This document shows, piece by piece, positions 33,248 through 42,596 of a stretch of DNA of 55,467 nucleotides (within the stretch, counting starts at the first letter, position 1; every line of letters starts with the position of its first letter). Under the pieces are notes generated by a model. It made no database searches. It was not told where the DNA came from and saw only the letters and a program-made list of their open reading frames with translations. The translations under genes were made by a program, and so were the position numbers. This stretch comes from a virus, in the IMG/VR virus record IMGVR_UViG_3300033145_000719, positions 1-55,467 of that record; one strand, 5' to 3'.

Positions 33248-36200
33248 TTATAACCTATTACCAGCGGTTGTTACTGTGCCAGTGCCTGCGTCAGAAAAAC
33301 TCCCTGAAACACCTGAATTATACAAATCATTATTAGTAACTATATTACCGTCTGCATCCGTAGAATTAATACTTATTCCGTATCGAGGCTTATTTACCAA
33401 AGAACCTTGTCTACATGTATTTTTCTGGATATTATTATAATTAGAATCACCAAGCACACTAATATTATCGTAAGTAGCATCTACTTCCTGACTATTACTT
33501 TTACAATTATTATTACTTATATTATTACCGTCAGAAGGAGCACCAGAAAATTCTGAAATACATATTCCATCATGATAATTTTCTATACAAACATTTCCAC
33601 TAATATTATTGCCAGAAGAACGAATAACAAAAATTCCTGAACCCCAATGATTAAGAGTTGCATTGCTACCATTACCTTTGCATGTATTTCCAACTATTGT
33701 ATTATTTAAAGAATTATCTATAAATACCCCTGACCATTTATTATTACTACATGTATTACCTGTAATTGTATTATTATTTGAACGAGTTAAATAAGTCCCA
33801 CTGGCATTACCATTATTATTACATGTGTTACCCGTAATTGTATTACCATCTGAATAATATAACTTAATTCCTAAAGAATCATTATTTTCACAAATATTAT
33901 TGTTTATATTATTGTTTATAGAAGACTCTAAACAAATACCAGTATTTCTGAAATCACTTACAGTTGTACTTATTTTACATGAAGTCACACTTTTAAAATA
34001 AATACCATTTTGAACGCCTGAACTATTATTACTTTTATTACCATAAATAGTACCACCATTTATTTGAATATTAGAATTTCCATTTACTTTATCAGTATTT
34101 GTAATAACGTCAATATCTGAATCTAAATTGTCTTTTACCTTGATAACTGTTCCTGGGGACATATTTATTCCAACATTGGAAGGTACAACGATACTATTAT
34201 CAACATCATAAGTACCTTCCAGCAGAACAACCTTGCCCCCACTGGCAGGCAGAGAATTTATCGCTGCATTTATCGTTTCCTGCGCCGAAGTCGAACCTGC
34301 TGGCACCGCAAAGTCAGCACGTTTAGTATCTTGCGTAGTTGAACCATCAGCTACCACAACCGTAGCAGGGGTTTTACCTAATTTATTAGCATACTGTCCT
34401 GCTACAATCACATCCGCTTCTATTTTCCCATCATAAACAATAAGGCCATACTTTCCGGACTCATACTGCCCTAAATGGCATCGTAAATCATTAGACGAAT
34501 CATACACCTTAAAACCATCAGACTGCATTTTGCAGTAACTAGGAAGATTGTGAGGGGATTCTTGGGCGTCATGATTAGCAACCTGGGTATTTGTGTAGCT
34601 ATTAGCGTTCTGTTCAGCAGTATCCGCCTTGCTCTGTGCACCACTTTGTGTCTCTAAAGACGAAGCAGCATTACCTGCAATAACTACATCAGATTCTATA
34701 GTTCCAGCAGTAATAGTTCCCAAATTACCCGAAATTGCTGAAAGCTCATTAACATTTATTTTGTCCGATGTTACTGCCCCTGTAGCAATTTTTTCTGCAA
34801 CAACAGCACCTGCAGCTATCTTTTCAGCTCCAACAGCGTTAGCAGCAAGCTTATCAGTGCTAATTGAACCAGCCGCGATTTTAACACCAGTAACCGAATT
34901 TGCGGCTAAAGCATCGGCTAAAATGCTCTCCGAAACAATGAGACCGCCGTCAACTACGGTGGATTTTGGTACTGTCAGGTGCGTGCCATTCTTGTTGAAA
35001 AAGACCAGGCAATCATCATCTGCAAGGGTAGGTAAAGTATCCGAAGCCTGTAGTACATAGGGATAGTCATAATCCCACCAAATATATTTTGCATTAGAAT
35101 ATCCATCTGCTATGTCGTAGGTCATGCCTTTATACTTTATACCTAAATCATACCAAGCAATATAACCATAGTCTGGTGTGTTATCATAAACTTTAAATTC
35201 ATCAGTTTTATCACGCAAAGTCAAATCAAAAGTAAGTTTGCAGGTAGTATACTGGTCTTTCGGCAACGGTTGTCCACTCGCATACGCTGCTGCAATTTCC
35301 TCGTCCGTCCTGGCTATGTTGGAGATGCGGAGATCGTCGATGAGGCCGTTAAGAAATCGGAAATTACTACGTGGTTTATTAAGAACTAACTCATTACCTA
35401 ACTGCGAATAATCTAATAATTCGCCGACTGCCTCTGCGATTTTCACTCCATTTGCATAAAGTCTATAAACACCATTATCATACACAAAAGCTAAGCAAGC
35501 CCAATCCGTTGTGTCCACTATAAAATTACTTGTTGCGGAAGTTGATGGAGTATAAAAACCCAACTTACCAGAAGTATCCCGAAATAAGTGAGCTTCATAC
35601 TGATCACCAAAACCATCACCAGACTCACCCATATACCAAAAAACATTATAAGAAAGAGTTCCACTAGAGTAATAAGAAAGCGAATTAAACCTAACCCAAC
35701 CTTCGATTGTCCATGCTGGTAAGCCTTTTAGCACACCCTCCGTAGGAATGGTCAAGGTTTCAGCGGAGCGGGTGCCGTCAATGAAGGAGGTGGCGTAGGG
35801 TTTTTTCTCCGCTTGGGCCATTCGAGCAAAAAAGTATGAAGCTCCATCACCAACGAAAACACCACTATCTGAATTGGAGTCATAATGATAGATATTCCAC
35901 ATAGAATCAAATGGATCTATACCTGCTTTTGTTTTCCCTACTATCCATATAACATACGTGTCAACATCAATTCGTTCTATTCCCGCATCAATAGCATCGG
36001 TACGGATTATTGTTCCAGAACTCAAATCAAATACGGTTTCATTCCCATTATTACCTTCCCAGTTTGTATAGCCCGATGTCATTACAATGATTTTATCCCA
36101 AGTGCCACGTTTCACTCTAAATTGGCACCCATAATAAGTGTTCTCTACTACCGAGAAGTACTGCTTTACCCCGTGTAAGTCATCACTTGTATCTTGTACA

Positions 36201-36424
36201 AGTTTGAAAAATCCATCTGATTCGCTCGAAACAGAAATACCAACCTTTTTCCAAGTTGATACAGTAAAATCATCAGGGTCAGATAAAATGTTTGCCGTCC
36301 CCTCCTCTACCCTCACTGCCTGACTGAATTTACCAGGCTCGAAGCGTGGGACGCCTGAGCGAATTTCTGTGCCATCGCTGAGGTATGCTTTAGAATCACG
36401 GGAAAAGCTAGCAGTTACAGACAT
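33248..36424 (-). CDS. Tailspike/tail fibre with LamG-like and right-handed beta-helix domains
   Basis: 1058 aa. Residues ~1-190 form a beta-rich N-terminal domain. At ~200-385 lies a concanavalin/LamG-like domain (GLPAWTIEGWVRFNSLSYY; NGLIDDLRISNIARTDEEI). Residues ~480-600 hold the collagen-free fibre repeats (AANAVGAEKIAAGAVVAEKI). From ~700 to the end runs a pectate-lyase-like beta helix with Asn-rich rungs (NTITGNTCNNNG, NTIVGNTCKGNG). It probably binds and may cleave surface polysaccharide. The beta-helix coding part (33.3-34.1 kb) is clearly more AT-rich than its neighbours, suggesting module exchange. Confidence 0.82.
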   Translation of the reverse strand: MSVTASFSRDSKAYLSDGTEIRSGVPRFEPGKFSQAVRVEEGTANILSDPDDFTVSTWKKVGISVSSESDGFFKLVQDTSDDLHGVKQYFSVVENTYYGCQFRVKRGTWDKIIVMTSGYTNWEGNNGNETVFDLSSGTIIRTDAIDAGIERIDVDTYVIWIVGKTKAGIDPFDSMWNIYHYDSNSDSGVFVGDGASYFFARMAQAEKKPYATSFIDGTRSAETLTIPTEGVLKGLPAWTIEGWVRFNSLSYYSSGTLSYNVFWYMGESGDGFGDQYEAHLFRDTSGKLGFYTPSTSATSNFIVDTTDWACLAFVYDNGVYRLYANGVKIAEAVGELLDYSQLGNELVLNKPRSNFRFLNGLIDDLRISNIARTDEEIAAAYASGQPLPKDQYTTCKLTFDLTLRDKTDEFKVYDNTPDYGYIAWYDLGIKYKGMTYDIADGYSNAKYIWWDYDYPYVLQASDTLPTLADDDCLVFFNKNGTHLTVPKSTVVDGGLIVSESILADALAANSVTGVKIAAGSISTDKLAANAVGAEKIAAGAVVAEKIATGAVTSDKINVNELSAISGNLGTITAGTIESDVVIAGNAASSLETQSGAQSKADTAEQNANSYTNTQVANHDAQESPHNLPSYCKMQSDGFKVYDSSNDLRCHLGQYESGKYGLIVYDGKIEADVIVAGQYANKLGKTPATVVVADGSTTQDTKRADFAVPAGSTSAQETINAAINSLPASGGKVVLLEGTYDVDNSIVVPSNVGINMSPGTVIKVKDNLDSDIDVITNTDKVNGNSNIQINGGTIYGNKSNNSSGVQNGIYFKSVTSCKISTTVSDFRNTGICLESSINNNINNNICENNDSLGIKLYYSDGNTITGNTCNNNGNASGTYLTRSNNNTITGNTCSNNKWSGVFIDNSLNNTIVGNTCKGNGSNATLNHWGSGIFVIRSSGNNISGNVCIENYHDGICISEFSGAPSDGNNISNNNCKSNSQEVDATYDNISVLGDSNYNNIQKNTCRQGSLVNKPRYGISINSTDADGNIVTNNDLYNSGVSGSFSDAGTGTVTTAGNRL

Positions 36425-36437
36425 TTACGACAGCCTC

Positions 36438-37418
36438 CTAATACAATAAGTGGCTTGCCAAATTCAACTTTGCTGTAGCAACTGCTCCAGCACCAATTTT
36501 CGGCCCTGTTATTTGATTATCACCGATTTTACCAGTTGTAACTGCACCGTCTGCTAAAGCTGTAGAATCAACCACACCAGCAGCAAACCTGCTGGATGTG
36601 TCAATTGCTCCGTCCGCCAACTTACCTGCAGTTACAGCACCAGTACCTAATTTTGCACTAGACACAGACCCATCGCCTAACTTTGCGTTAGTTACAGCAC
36701 CACTAGCAATCTTACCTTCAATAACAGCTAAAGCAGCAAGCTTATCACTATTCACAGCACCGTCCACAATTTCTGATGTCCCAACACTACCGTCAATCAA
36801 AGCTCCGCCATGAACCATCTTACCTGGGGTCATCATCAAACGTGCTACACCGTTATCATTTATAGCTACTAAAACATCATCTGTAGTAAGAGCAGGCTTA
36901 GTATCTGAAGTTTGAAACACAGTGTTATCCGTAGCGTCAAAATCCCACCAGACATACTTTTGTGAAGTATTACCATCCTGAATGGTATAATTCACACCTT
37001 TATACACAATATGACAATCAGTCCAAGCTATCGAGCCTGCTGATGGAGAGTCATTAGTAAACACAAAACCGTCTAATAGGTGGTGAGCCAGTTTTAAGTC
37101 GCGTGTTCCCACCTTACCAGTATCTACACCGGCGGTTCTGGCTGCCACGTCATAAAGGACGTTTATCCTGTAGTCAATATCGTGCAGAATACTTTTAAAT
37201 TTAGTATCTAACAGACGTGTAACAACCTCTTCAATTTCCTTTGATGGCTTAGCAGACTCTTCATCATCATACAAAGCCTCTCCATTAGAATTAGTCATAC
37301 TACCAACAACTTCCTCACTCATACGACCTATTAGGCTAACCACATTGTTAAGCATCTTTTCGCGCTCTTTAAGTATTAAAGTTTTTGTAGAATTCGGTAA
37401 GAAGAAGTTTTTGTTCAT
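36438..37418 (-). CDS. Tail fibre protein with AKLxxGAV repeats, ~326 aa
   Basis: The C-terminal half is built of short repeats (VIEGKIASGAVTNAKLGDGS, VSSAKLGTGAVTAGKLADGA) typical of trimeric tail-fibre shafts and shared with the neighbouring fibre and tailspike. The middle (YTIQDGNTSQKYVWWDFDA) resembles the tailspike segment FNNYDYPYVLQASDTLPTL by position and style. It ends ASHLLY. Start: two adjacent ATGs behind GGGAGGA; I chose 37418 for better spacing. Confidence 0.68.
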   Translation of the reverse strand: MNKNFFLPNSTKTLILKEREKMLNNVVSLIGRMSEEVVGSMTNSNGEALYDDEESAKPSKEIEEVVTRLLDTKFKSILHDIDYRINVLYDVAARTAGVDTGKVGTRDLKLAHHLLDGFVFTNDSPSAGSIAWTDCHIVYKGVNYTIQDGNTSQKYVWWDFDATDNTVFQTSDTKPALTTDDVLVAINDNGVARLMMTPGKMVHGGALIDGSVGTSEIVDGAVNSDKLAALAVIEGKIASGAVTNAKLGDGSVSSAKLGTGAVTAGKLADGAIDTSSRFAAGVVDSTALADGAVTTGKIGDNQITGPKIGAGAVATAKLNLASHLLY

Positions 37419-37450
37419 CATAAATCCTCCCAACTCAACTCAAATAAACT

Positions 37451-37870
37451 CTAATAAAGAATATGAGTTTGCCAATTAGTCTTGGCTTCTGTAACAGCAC
37501 CAGCGGCAAGCTTCATATCTGTAACAGCGTCATCATCTAAGTGAGGCGTCTTGATTGCTCCTACAGCAATTTTAGCTTCAGTAACTGCTTCATCAGCAAG
37601 CTGTAATTCATGTTCTAAACCAACCAAAGTATCAGTTAAATTTTCTACAGGAAACGTCCCATCAGAATTTATATTATCAGCCCTATCCCAGACACTGGCT
37701 TTTGTCGGCAAATTTTTTACTGCTCCGCCAGTGGACTGTTTAACGTATCCTTGTAATAAGGACAACATCCGTTCAATCTCTGCAAAATTGCGGTTGAGCA
37801 GTGGAATTATGTCTTCGTTAAAGTCTGTTAGTCTAAAAGGTAACTTTACAACGTCCTGTTCACGAGCCAT
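37451..37870 (-). CDS. Short tail fibre-like protein, 139 aa
   Basis: N-terminal helical part (LPFRLTDFNEDIIPLLNRN) and C-terminal fibre-type repeats (EAKIAVGAIKTPHLDDDAVT, DMKLAAGAVTEAK) ending QTHILY, like the ASHLLY end of the next fibre gene. It is probably a fibre adaptor or shaft piece. GAGGTG precedes the ATG. Confidence 0.62.
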   Translation of the reverse strand: MAREQDVVKLPFRLTDFNEDIIPLLNRNFAEIERMLSLLQGYVKQSTGGAVKNLPTKASVWDRADNINSDGTFPVENLTDTLVGLEHELQLADEAVTEAKIAVGAIKTPHLDDDAVTDMKLAAGAVTEAKTNWQTHILY

Positions 37871-37881
37871 AATAAATCACC

Positions 37882-39282
37882 TCACCCTGCTCTACCTAAT
37901 CTATACTGCAACACAAAACCCCTTACTTCAAAATTCTGATCAACAGTATCATGATAAAACCTAGGTTTCATATACCTCCATTTAGAACTAATAGGTCTCT
38001 TAAAACGCCTAACTAGCTCTTCCGTCCTGTCAACAGTCAAGCTAGTCCAAGCACCATAATCAAACGACAACTGAACAGCAACATCATTAGCTCCTGGACT
38101 GTCTACAATGAACGCCCTTCCAGCTTTCTTACGCTTCTCAACAGCATCTATATCAAACGCCTTACCATCCCAGTAAGATACAATAGCATTACCGGCATCA
38201 GAATAACCTACATCTTGTTGTAAGATATAACCGTCAACTGAGCTTCCAGCATATAATAAAAGCTGTTTCCCGTCATTAAACTCTTGCAAACAGGAGATGT
38301 TTATTCCACTCCAAGGCCACCATGCTGACGTTTTCGGATTGTACACTAATACAAGATTATTATAAGTACTTCCATCTACAGGTACTGCAAACCACAACAA
38401 CCCATCCCAACGTCCAGCTACAGCCTTGTGTAAATGTTCGTTATTGACCCTAGACCACAAACAGGGAATTTTGTTACGTGTTAAATTTTCAGTTTTAGCG
38501 CCATTGTAAACATATATACCATCATCCGCTACAAAATACAAATACATACCCTCAAATACTACTGCTCTAGGTCCTACAGCACCAATATTAGGTTCTATTA
38601 AATCCAATCGAAAGTCATCTAAACTAGTACCACGCAAAGAGTATATAGAATACCGCTTAAAAATAGTAAGCTCTCCAAGGTAAGGTACAAGCACTGTTAT
38701 AATGTCACCATCGCCTTTTTCTATATCCCAATAATTAACTTCAGGCCATGATTCAGGCTGAAAACTGTCACTCCATTTCAAAGTAGACGGATCACTTTTT
38801 GGAACAGTGAACAACTTTTCTTTGTGAAGCACACAAAATTGACCGTCGGCAGGCGCGTTGGCAAGCACGCTAGCAGTTGTGCCATCCCACTTCCACGGCT
38901 TATTTACGCCATTGAAAGCCACCATATAATTGACTAAAGTTTCAAAGTAAACAGAAGCCGTAACATCAAGCCCATCTGGGTAATCCTCACTAGGTAGCGT
39001 TATCTGTTGAAATGCTGACCCATCCCAGTAATAAGGAACGCCATTGGATGTTGTGACCAGTTTTCTGTCTACACCATAGTAATAAGCATGAAGCCCTTGA
39101 ATCGGACCTCCCAAGTCGTCGGTATTCAGCTTCGCTTGTCCCTTACGTTTTGTTAGCGAACCTATATGCGTAGCAACAACATTTTGGCAGTCACTGGCCT
39201 CGTTGTCAGCAATGAGATTGTCATCCACTTTATCATTAAGACCACCTGAAAAGTCACGTATTTTCCACTCCAAAAAAGCCAT
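37882..39282 (-). CDS. Tail hub / stabilisation protein, P22 gp10-like
   Basis: 466 aa, all-beta. The opening WKIRDFSGGLNDKVDDNLI and the repeated blade-like strands (YYWDGSAFQQITLP, KPWKWDGTTASVL, YNNLVLVYNPKTSAWWPWSG) match the beta-propeller proteins that plug podovirus tails. The gene order (gp4-like then gp10-like then fibres) supports the call. A role in sealing the portal is inferred from P22. Confidence 0.68.
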   Translation of the reverse strand: MAFLEWKIRDFSGGLNDKVDDNLIADNEASDCQNVVATHIGSLTKRKGQAKLNTDDLGGPIQGLHAYYYGVDRKLVTTSNGVPYYWDGSAFQQITLPSEDYPDGLDVTASVYFETLVNYMVAFNGVNKPWKWDGTTASVLANAPADGQFCVLHKEKLFTVPKSDPSTLKWSDSFQPESWPEVNYWDIEKGDGDIITVLVPYLGELTIFKRYSIYSLRGTSLDDFRLDLIEPNIGAVGPRAVVFEGMYLYFVADDGIYVYNGAKTENLTRNKIPCLWSRVNNEHLHKAVAGRWDGLLWFAVPVDGSTYNNLVLVYNPKTSAWWPWSGINISCLQEFNDGKQLLLYAGSSVDGYILQQDVGYSDAGNAIVSYWDGKAFDIDAVEKRKKAGRAFIVDSPGANDVAVQLSFDYGAWTSLTVDRTEELVRRFKRPISSKWRYMKPRFYHDTVDQNFEVRGFVLQYRLGRAG

Positions 39283-39296
39283 CGTCGTTTCACCGC

Positions 39297-39878
39297 CTAT
39301 TCATGACCGACTGTAGATGACATAGGATTAGCCATAGCATTTAGTATGCTCCACTCGTATTTCTTTTGATCATATATATCTTTAAATTGATTTACACGCG
39401 GGTCACTCTCGTCCATTAACGCAAGCATCCATGCAGCATATGCTATAAGTACACCGTCAGCATCTTTTATGCTTGGAGTATCATTATCATCAACCATATC
39501 AACAGGTCTTGCAATGCCCAGAATTTTCAATGTACCGCTTTGCGATGGTATTGGGTAAAAATAAATGTCGTCTCCTATAACGTAAACACAATCAGGCAAT
39601 CCAGTAACACCCTGCTCAGGTGGGATTCCGTAGTAGATGTCTAATTCATACCGCTGATTACCGTAGTCGAAAAACATGTTTTTTGGTATAAGAACGTCAT
39701 CAGGCTTGCTAACGTATTCATCGCCTGAACTTACAGAAACAGACCACAGCGTTCGCGTACTCGACATTTTGCTAAGCTCACGCTGAGCATCGTTGAGATG
39801 CGGTGTTATCAAATCTGCTGATAAGTTGGGGTCGTCAAGCATATTCCTAACTGCGGTAATCAATTGTATTAGCGTCAT
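39297..39878 (-). CDS. Head-tail adaptor, P22 gp4-like
   Basis: 193 aa from ATG 39878 (behind AAGGTGG). It opens MTLIQLITAVRNMLDDPNLS with HLNDAQRELSK, then strands PDDVLIPKNMFFDYGN and DDIYFYPIPSQSGTLKILG, and a helical end. This mix is seen in tail accessory factor gp4-type adaptors and in many phage head-tail proteins. It sits between the capsid and gp10-like genes. Without comparison I cannot exclude another connector family. Confidence 0.6.
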   Translation of the reverse strand: MTLIQLITAVRNMLDDPNLSADLITPHLNDAQRELSKMSSTRTLWSVSVSSGDEYVSKPDDVLIPKNMFFDYGNQRYELDIYYGIPPEQGVTGLPDCVYVIGDDIYFYPIPSQSGTLKILGIARPVDMVDDNDTPSIKDADGVLIAYAAWMLALMDESDPRVNQFKDIYDQKKYEWSILNAMANPMSSTVGHE

Positions 39879-39879
39879 A

Positions 39880-40266
39880 TCAAACCACCTTCTCATTATC
39901 AATAGAGAAGCCAGGATATAAAGTGGTACCGAAGTATTTAAAAGCATCCGCCGCGTCAGCTTCCAACTCGCGCAGATACTGGTCGCTTTCCTCGCCAAGC
40001 TCTGTGTTATGTGCTCGTATCCTAGCCAAAAACTCCTGCCAAGGTCGTACCTTATTGCACATTAGCCAAATACCCTTGCGCACTTCAGCCACAACCCGGC
40101 AGTCGAGCACGCTAAACTCCCCTAGGCAGTATTCTTCACGTGCCTCGTCCAAACCCCAAATCTCGTACTTTTGCGTATCCGAATTAAAGAAAACCCGGAG
40201 CGTCGGGTCTAGCTCCCGCAAACGCTCCGGGATGTCAAACACATGGCTAGTCAATTCAACCATCAT
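39880..40266 (-). CDS. Hypothetical head-tail region protein, 128 aa
   Basis: No family recognised. It contains LRELDPTLRVFFNSDTQKYEIW, a pattern seen in small phage proteins that precede tail genes. The start (ATGATG) overlaps the upstream stop by 4 bases, and the next ATG begins 2 bases after its stop. Probably a minor structural or assembly protein. Confidence 0.55.
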   Translation of the reverse strand: MMVELTSHVFDIPERLRELDPTLRVFFNSDTQKYEIWGLDEAREEYCLGEFSVLDCRVVAEVRKGIWLMCNKVRPWQEFLARIRAHNTELGEESDQYLRELEADAADAFKYFGTTLYPGFSIDNEKVV

Positions 40267-40478
40267 ACCAGCTTCTCCACCTGCTCTGCTGTCAGCGGAT
40301 CGGCGGTATTAGTGCTATCGGTCACACTCGCAGCTCCATCATAGTGCAGCCCGTCAGCTGCCAAATGCGCATTGTATTTGGTACGTAAAGCGCTGAGGTC
40401 AGCCTGCAGTTTATTCACCTGCTGCCGGAGCTTCTCTACTATATCAGAAGGAGTGTCCGGTTTAGCTTTCACTACCAC
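40263..40478 (-). CDS. Small hypothetical protein with coiled coil, ~71 aa
   Basis: The short coiled coil VEKLRQQVNKLQADLSALRTK is followed by a flexible Thr/Ala-rich end (DSTNTADPLTAEQVEKLV). GGAGGTGTTTTTC points to the GTG at 40478 rather than the ATG at 40493, which lies inside the ribosome site. It lies directly downstream of the capsid gene. Confidence 0.5.
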   Translation of the reverse strand: MVVKAKPDTPSDIVEKLRQQVNKLQADLSALRTKYNAHLAADGLHYDGAASVTDSTNTADPLTAEQVEKLV

Positions 40479-40533
40479 GAAAAACACCTCCAATATAAAG
40501 CTAAAGCACCAGGCATTAGCCTAACGCTTGTCC

Positions 40534-41745
40534 TTACGCCTCCGTAATGTTCGTGACCTTGGCGCTCATATTACGGTGAAGCGTTATCAGGTTGGCGTCC
40601 CAGACCCACAGGGCTTTGTAAGTCCTGTCGCCAGCCCACTTCAATATACCTTCACCCAAGTTGACGAACCCCGGCTCACTGAGCTGTCCGAAAACAAGCG
40701 CTTTCTCATCCGTTTCCTCACCCAGCTCCAGGGCCAGGAAGTAGGCCGTACCGGAGGGGCAGTCAACGTCTTCCGTCAGCGCCACACCGTTCCAGGAGAT
40801 AGCCTCATAACCGCCAGGCAGCTTGATTTTATCACTGCTTACTGGAATGCGCTTGAAGCTCTCCAGATAAGCGGCGGCAGCGCTAACAACGCCAGGAGTG
40901 GTTATAATCAAGTCAACCTTACCACCGCTCTGCGTCCTAATCTCCCGCATAGGCTTGTCGAACAGGCTAAAGGACACGTCCCCGCCGGTTGTATCCACAT
41001 AAGCAGCAGCCCACTCTTCGTAACCGGCAGTAGCAGGGTCAACACCGCCTACAGCGCCAGTCTCGGAGACGATCTTCTCCAGGCCATCGAACTCCTTATT
41101 ATAAGTACCATAACGGGTTACGAAGTCACCGTTTACAATCCCCAAAGACGTCCCGGAAATTGTAAACGTCGAGCTAGTCTTATCTACAGAGATAATCTGT
41201 TTTTTGCTCAGCCTATCCGAACCATCATTCTGCTTAACGTCAATATACATGTTCTTTCTGAGGTACTTAACACTGTCAACAGTCACGACGGTATTACCGC
41301 CAGACTCCGAGGTGCTGGAAACAGTAGCCAGCTTACCGCTGCCATTCCCAAATAGCTGGCGGTTGATGTCCTTACGCAGGTTGCGAGTAAGACTCTCAAA
41401 CTTGAAACTCTTCAAGTCCTCAAACACTGCTTCCTTACCTCTGCCACTGTTGAGTGCCCTCAAGGACAGCTGAGCCACTCCGGTCTGCTGAGTGCTGTAG
41501 TATTTAGCACCCTCGGTGATCTCGTTTGTCGGCTCTGGTAGAGGATCATACTCCCCACCAGCACCAATACCTTCGTTCAATCCAAGCTCTAGCGGGACGT
41601 AGAAGTAACGTCCACTCATATCTACATAATCAAGAGTTTTCTCCAACTCCTGCAACAGCACGGTCTTGACAAAGACCTGGCTGGCGATAGCAGGAGCGTA
41701 CTTTTCTTTCAGTATAGCCTCATAATATTGAATGTTTGTAGCCAA
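40534..41745 (-). CDS. Major capsid protein (HK97 fold, podovirus type)
   Basis: About 403 aa. Features: YVDMSGRYFYVPLELG, a region with GVAQLSLRALNSGRG and NLRKDINRQLFGNGSG, and later QSGGKVDLIITTPGVVSAAA and EAISWNGVALTEDVDCP, typical of phage capsid proteins with an E-loop-like arm followed by P and A domains. It follows scaffold and portal genes as expected. The start is probably TTG 41745 (MATNIQYYEA), eight bases after GGAGG; the GTG at 41754 lies within the ribosome site. Confidence 0.8.
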   Translation of the reverse strand: MATNIQYYEAILKEKYAPAIASQVFVKTVLLQELEKTLDYVDMSGRYFYVPLELGLNEGIGAGGEYDPLPEPTNEITEGAKYYSTQQTGVAQLSLRALNSGRGKEAVFEDLKSFKFESLTRNLRKDINRQLFGNGSGKLATVSSTSESGGNTVVTVDSVKYLRKNMYIDVKQNDGSDRLSKKQIISVDKTSSTFTISGTSLGIVNGDFVTRYGTYNKEFDGLEKIVSETGAVGGVDPATAGYEEWAAAYVDTTGGDVSFSLFDKPMREIRTQSGGKVDLIITTPGVVSAAAAYLESFKRIPVSSDKIKLPGGYEAISWNGVALTEDVDCPSGTAYFLALELGEETDEKALVFGQLSEPGFVNLGEGILKWAGDRTYKALWVWDANLITLHRNMSAKVTNITEA

Positions 41746-41765
41746 TTTCGTCACCTCCAGTAAAA

Positions 41766-42596
41766 TTAGGCTCCTGTAACACCTCTGTCTATCGCATCTA
41801 ACAACTCCCTAATCCCTCTTCTAGCCTGCCTGAAGTTCCTCGGAGGCGGAGCCTCGCCGCTAGGGGCAGAACCTCCTCTGCCTTCAGGAGCAGGCGGCTG
41901 TTCACTCTGCTGTTTTTCCATCATGGCAGCCATAATCCGCTCAGCCGGTGTACCGCCCTCACCGTCACGCATCTTGTCTACTGCCCACACGTTAACCGCC
42001 TTATCCAACGGCAGCCCAGGATACTGTGTGGCAATCCGCAGGAGTTCCTGCTCATTAAGCTCTGGCAGGATCGGGAACTCCTCCGTCAACTGGTTGTAAA
42101 GCTGCTTGGCGTTATTCATCTCCTTTTCCAAAGCGACTTCAGCCTGTCCTCGCTCTAAGCGGGAAAGCCTTTCCATAATTTCAGGTGGCACACTCGCCTC
42201 TTGGCTCGCTGCCTCAGTCGTAGTCTCCTCACTACCACCGGACCCAGCAACCTGCTGTGTTTGTTCCGATTGAACTGTTTGCATACCGGCACCTCCTTGC
42301 AAGTACCGTTCTATCGCATCCGCCACAGCGTTAGCCAAGCCGGGGTCGCTGGAAAGCAGGTTGTACAGATTAGCAACCGTTTCCATACCAGAGTCCGTAG
42401 CAAATTGTTGCTGGGCAGCCTGTGTTTGTCCCTTCTCGCCCTTCCCTTGCTTGCTACCGGGCATCAGATTATCTACCTCCTTACTGCCTTCCGGCTTAGA
42501 ATCATCTCCCTGCGTATCACCTCTTTCTTTTGTATTCTCGCCACTTTCTTCTGCAAACAATTGCAAGTCAAATTTCGTCTCCAGTTCCTCAAAACT
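41766..42596 (-). CDS. Capsid scaffolding protein
   Basis: About 276 aa, very acidic and Gln/Glu-rich. The helical C-terminal half carries RLERGQAEVALEKEMNNAKQ, EEFPILPELNEQELLRIA and a basic end (RNFRQARRGIRELLDAI) suited to capsid binding. The N-terminus contains FDLQLFAEESGE, common in phage scaffolds. GTG 42596, behind AGGAGGTG, is the best start; the portal gene overlaps it by 8 bases. Located directly before the capsid gene. Confidence 0.78.
   Translation of the reverse strand, partial: SFEELETKFDLQLFAEESGENTKERGDTQGDDSKPEGSKEVDNLMPGSKQGKGEKGQTQAAQQQFATDSGMETVANLYNLLSSDPGLANAVADAIERYLQGGAGMQTVQSEQTQQVAGSGGSEETTTEAASQEASVPPEIMERLSRLERGQAEVALEKEMNNAKQLYNQLTEEFPILPELNEQELLRIATQYPGLPLDKAVNVWAVDKMRDGEGGTPAERIMAAMMEKQQSEQPPAPEGRGGSAPSGEAPPPRNFRQARRGIRELLDAIDRGVTGA

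Noticed and set aside
33248-36424. A diversity-generating retroelement acting on the tailspike
   Set aside because: No reverse transcriptase gene and no template/variable repeat pair were seen.
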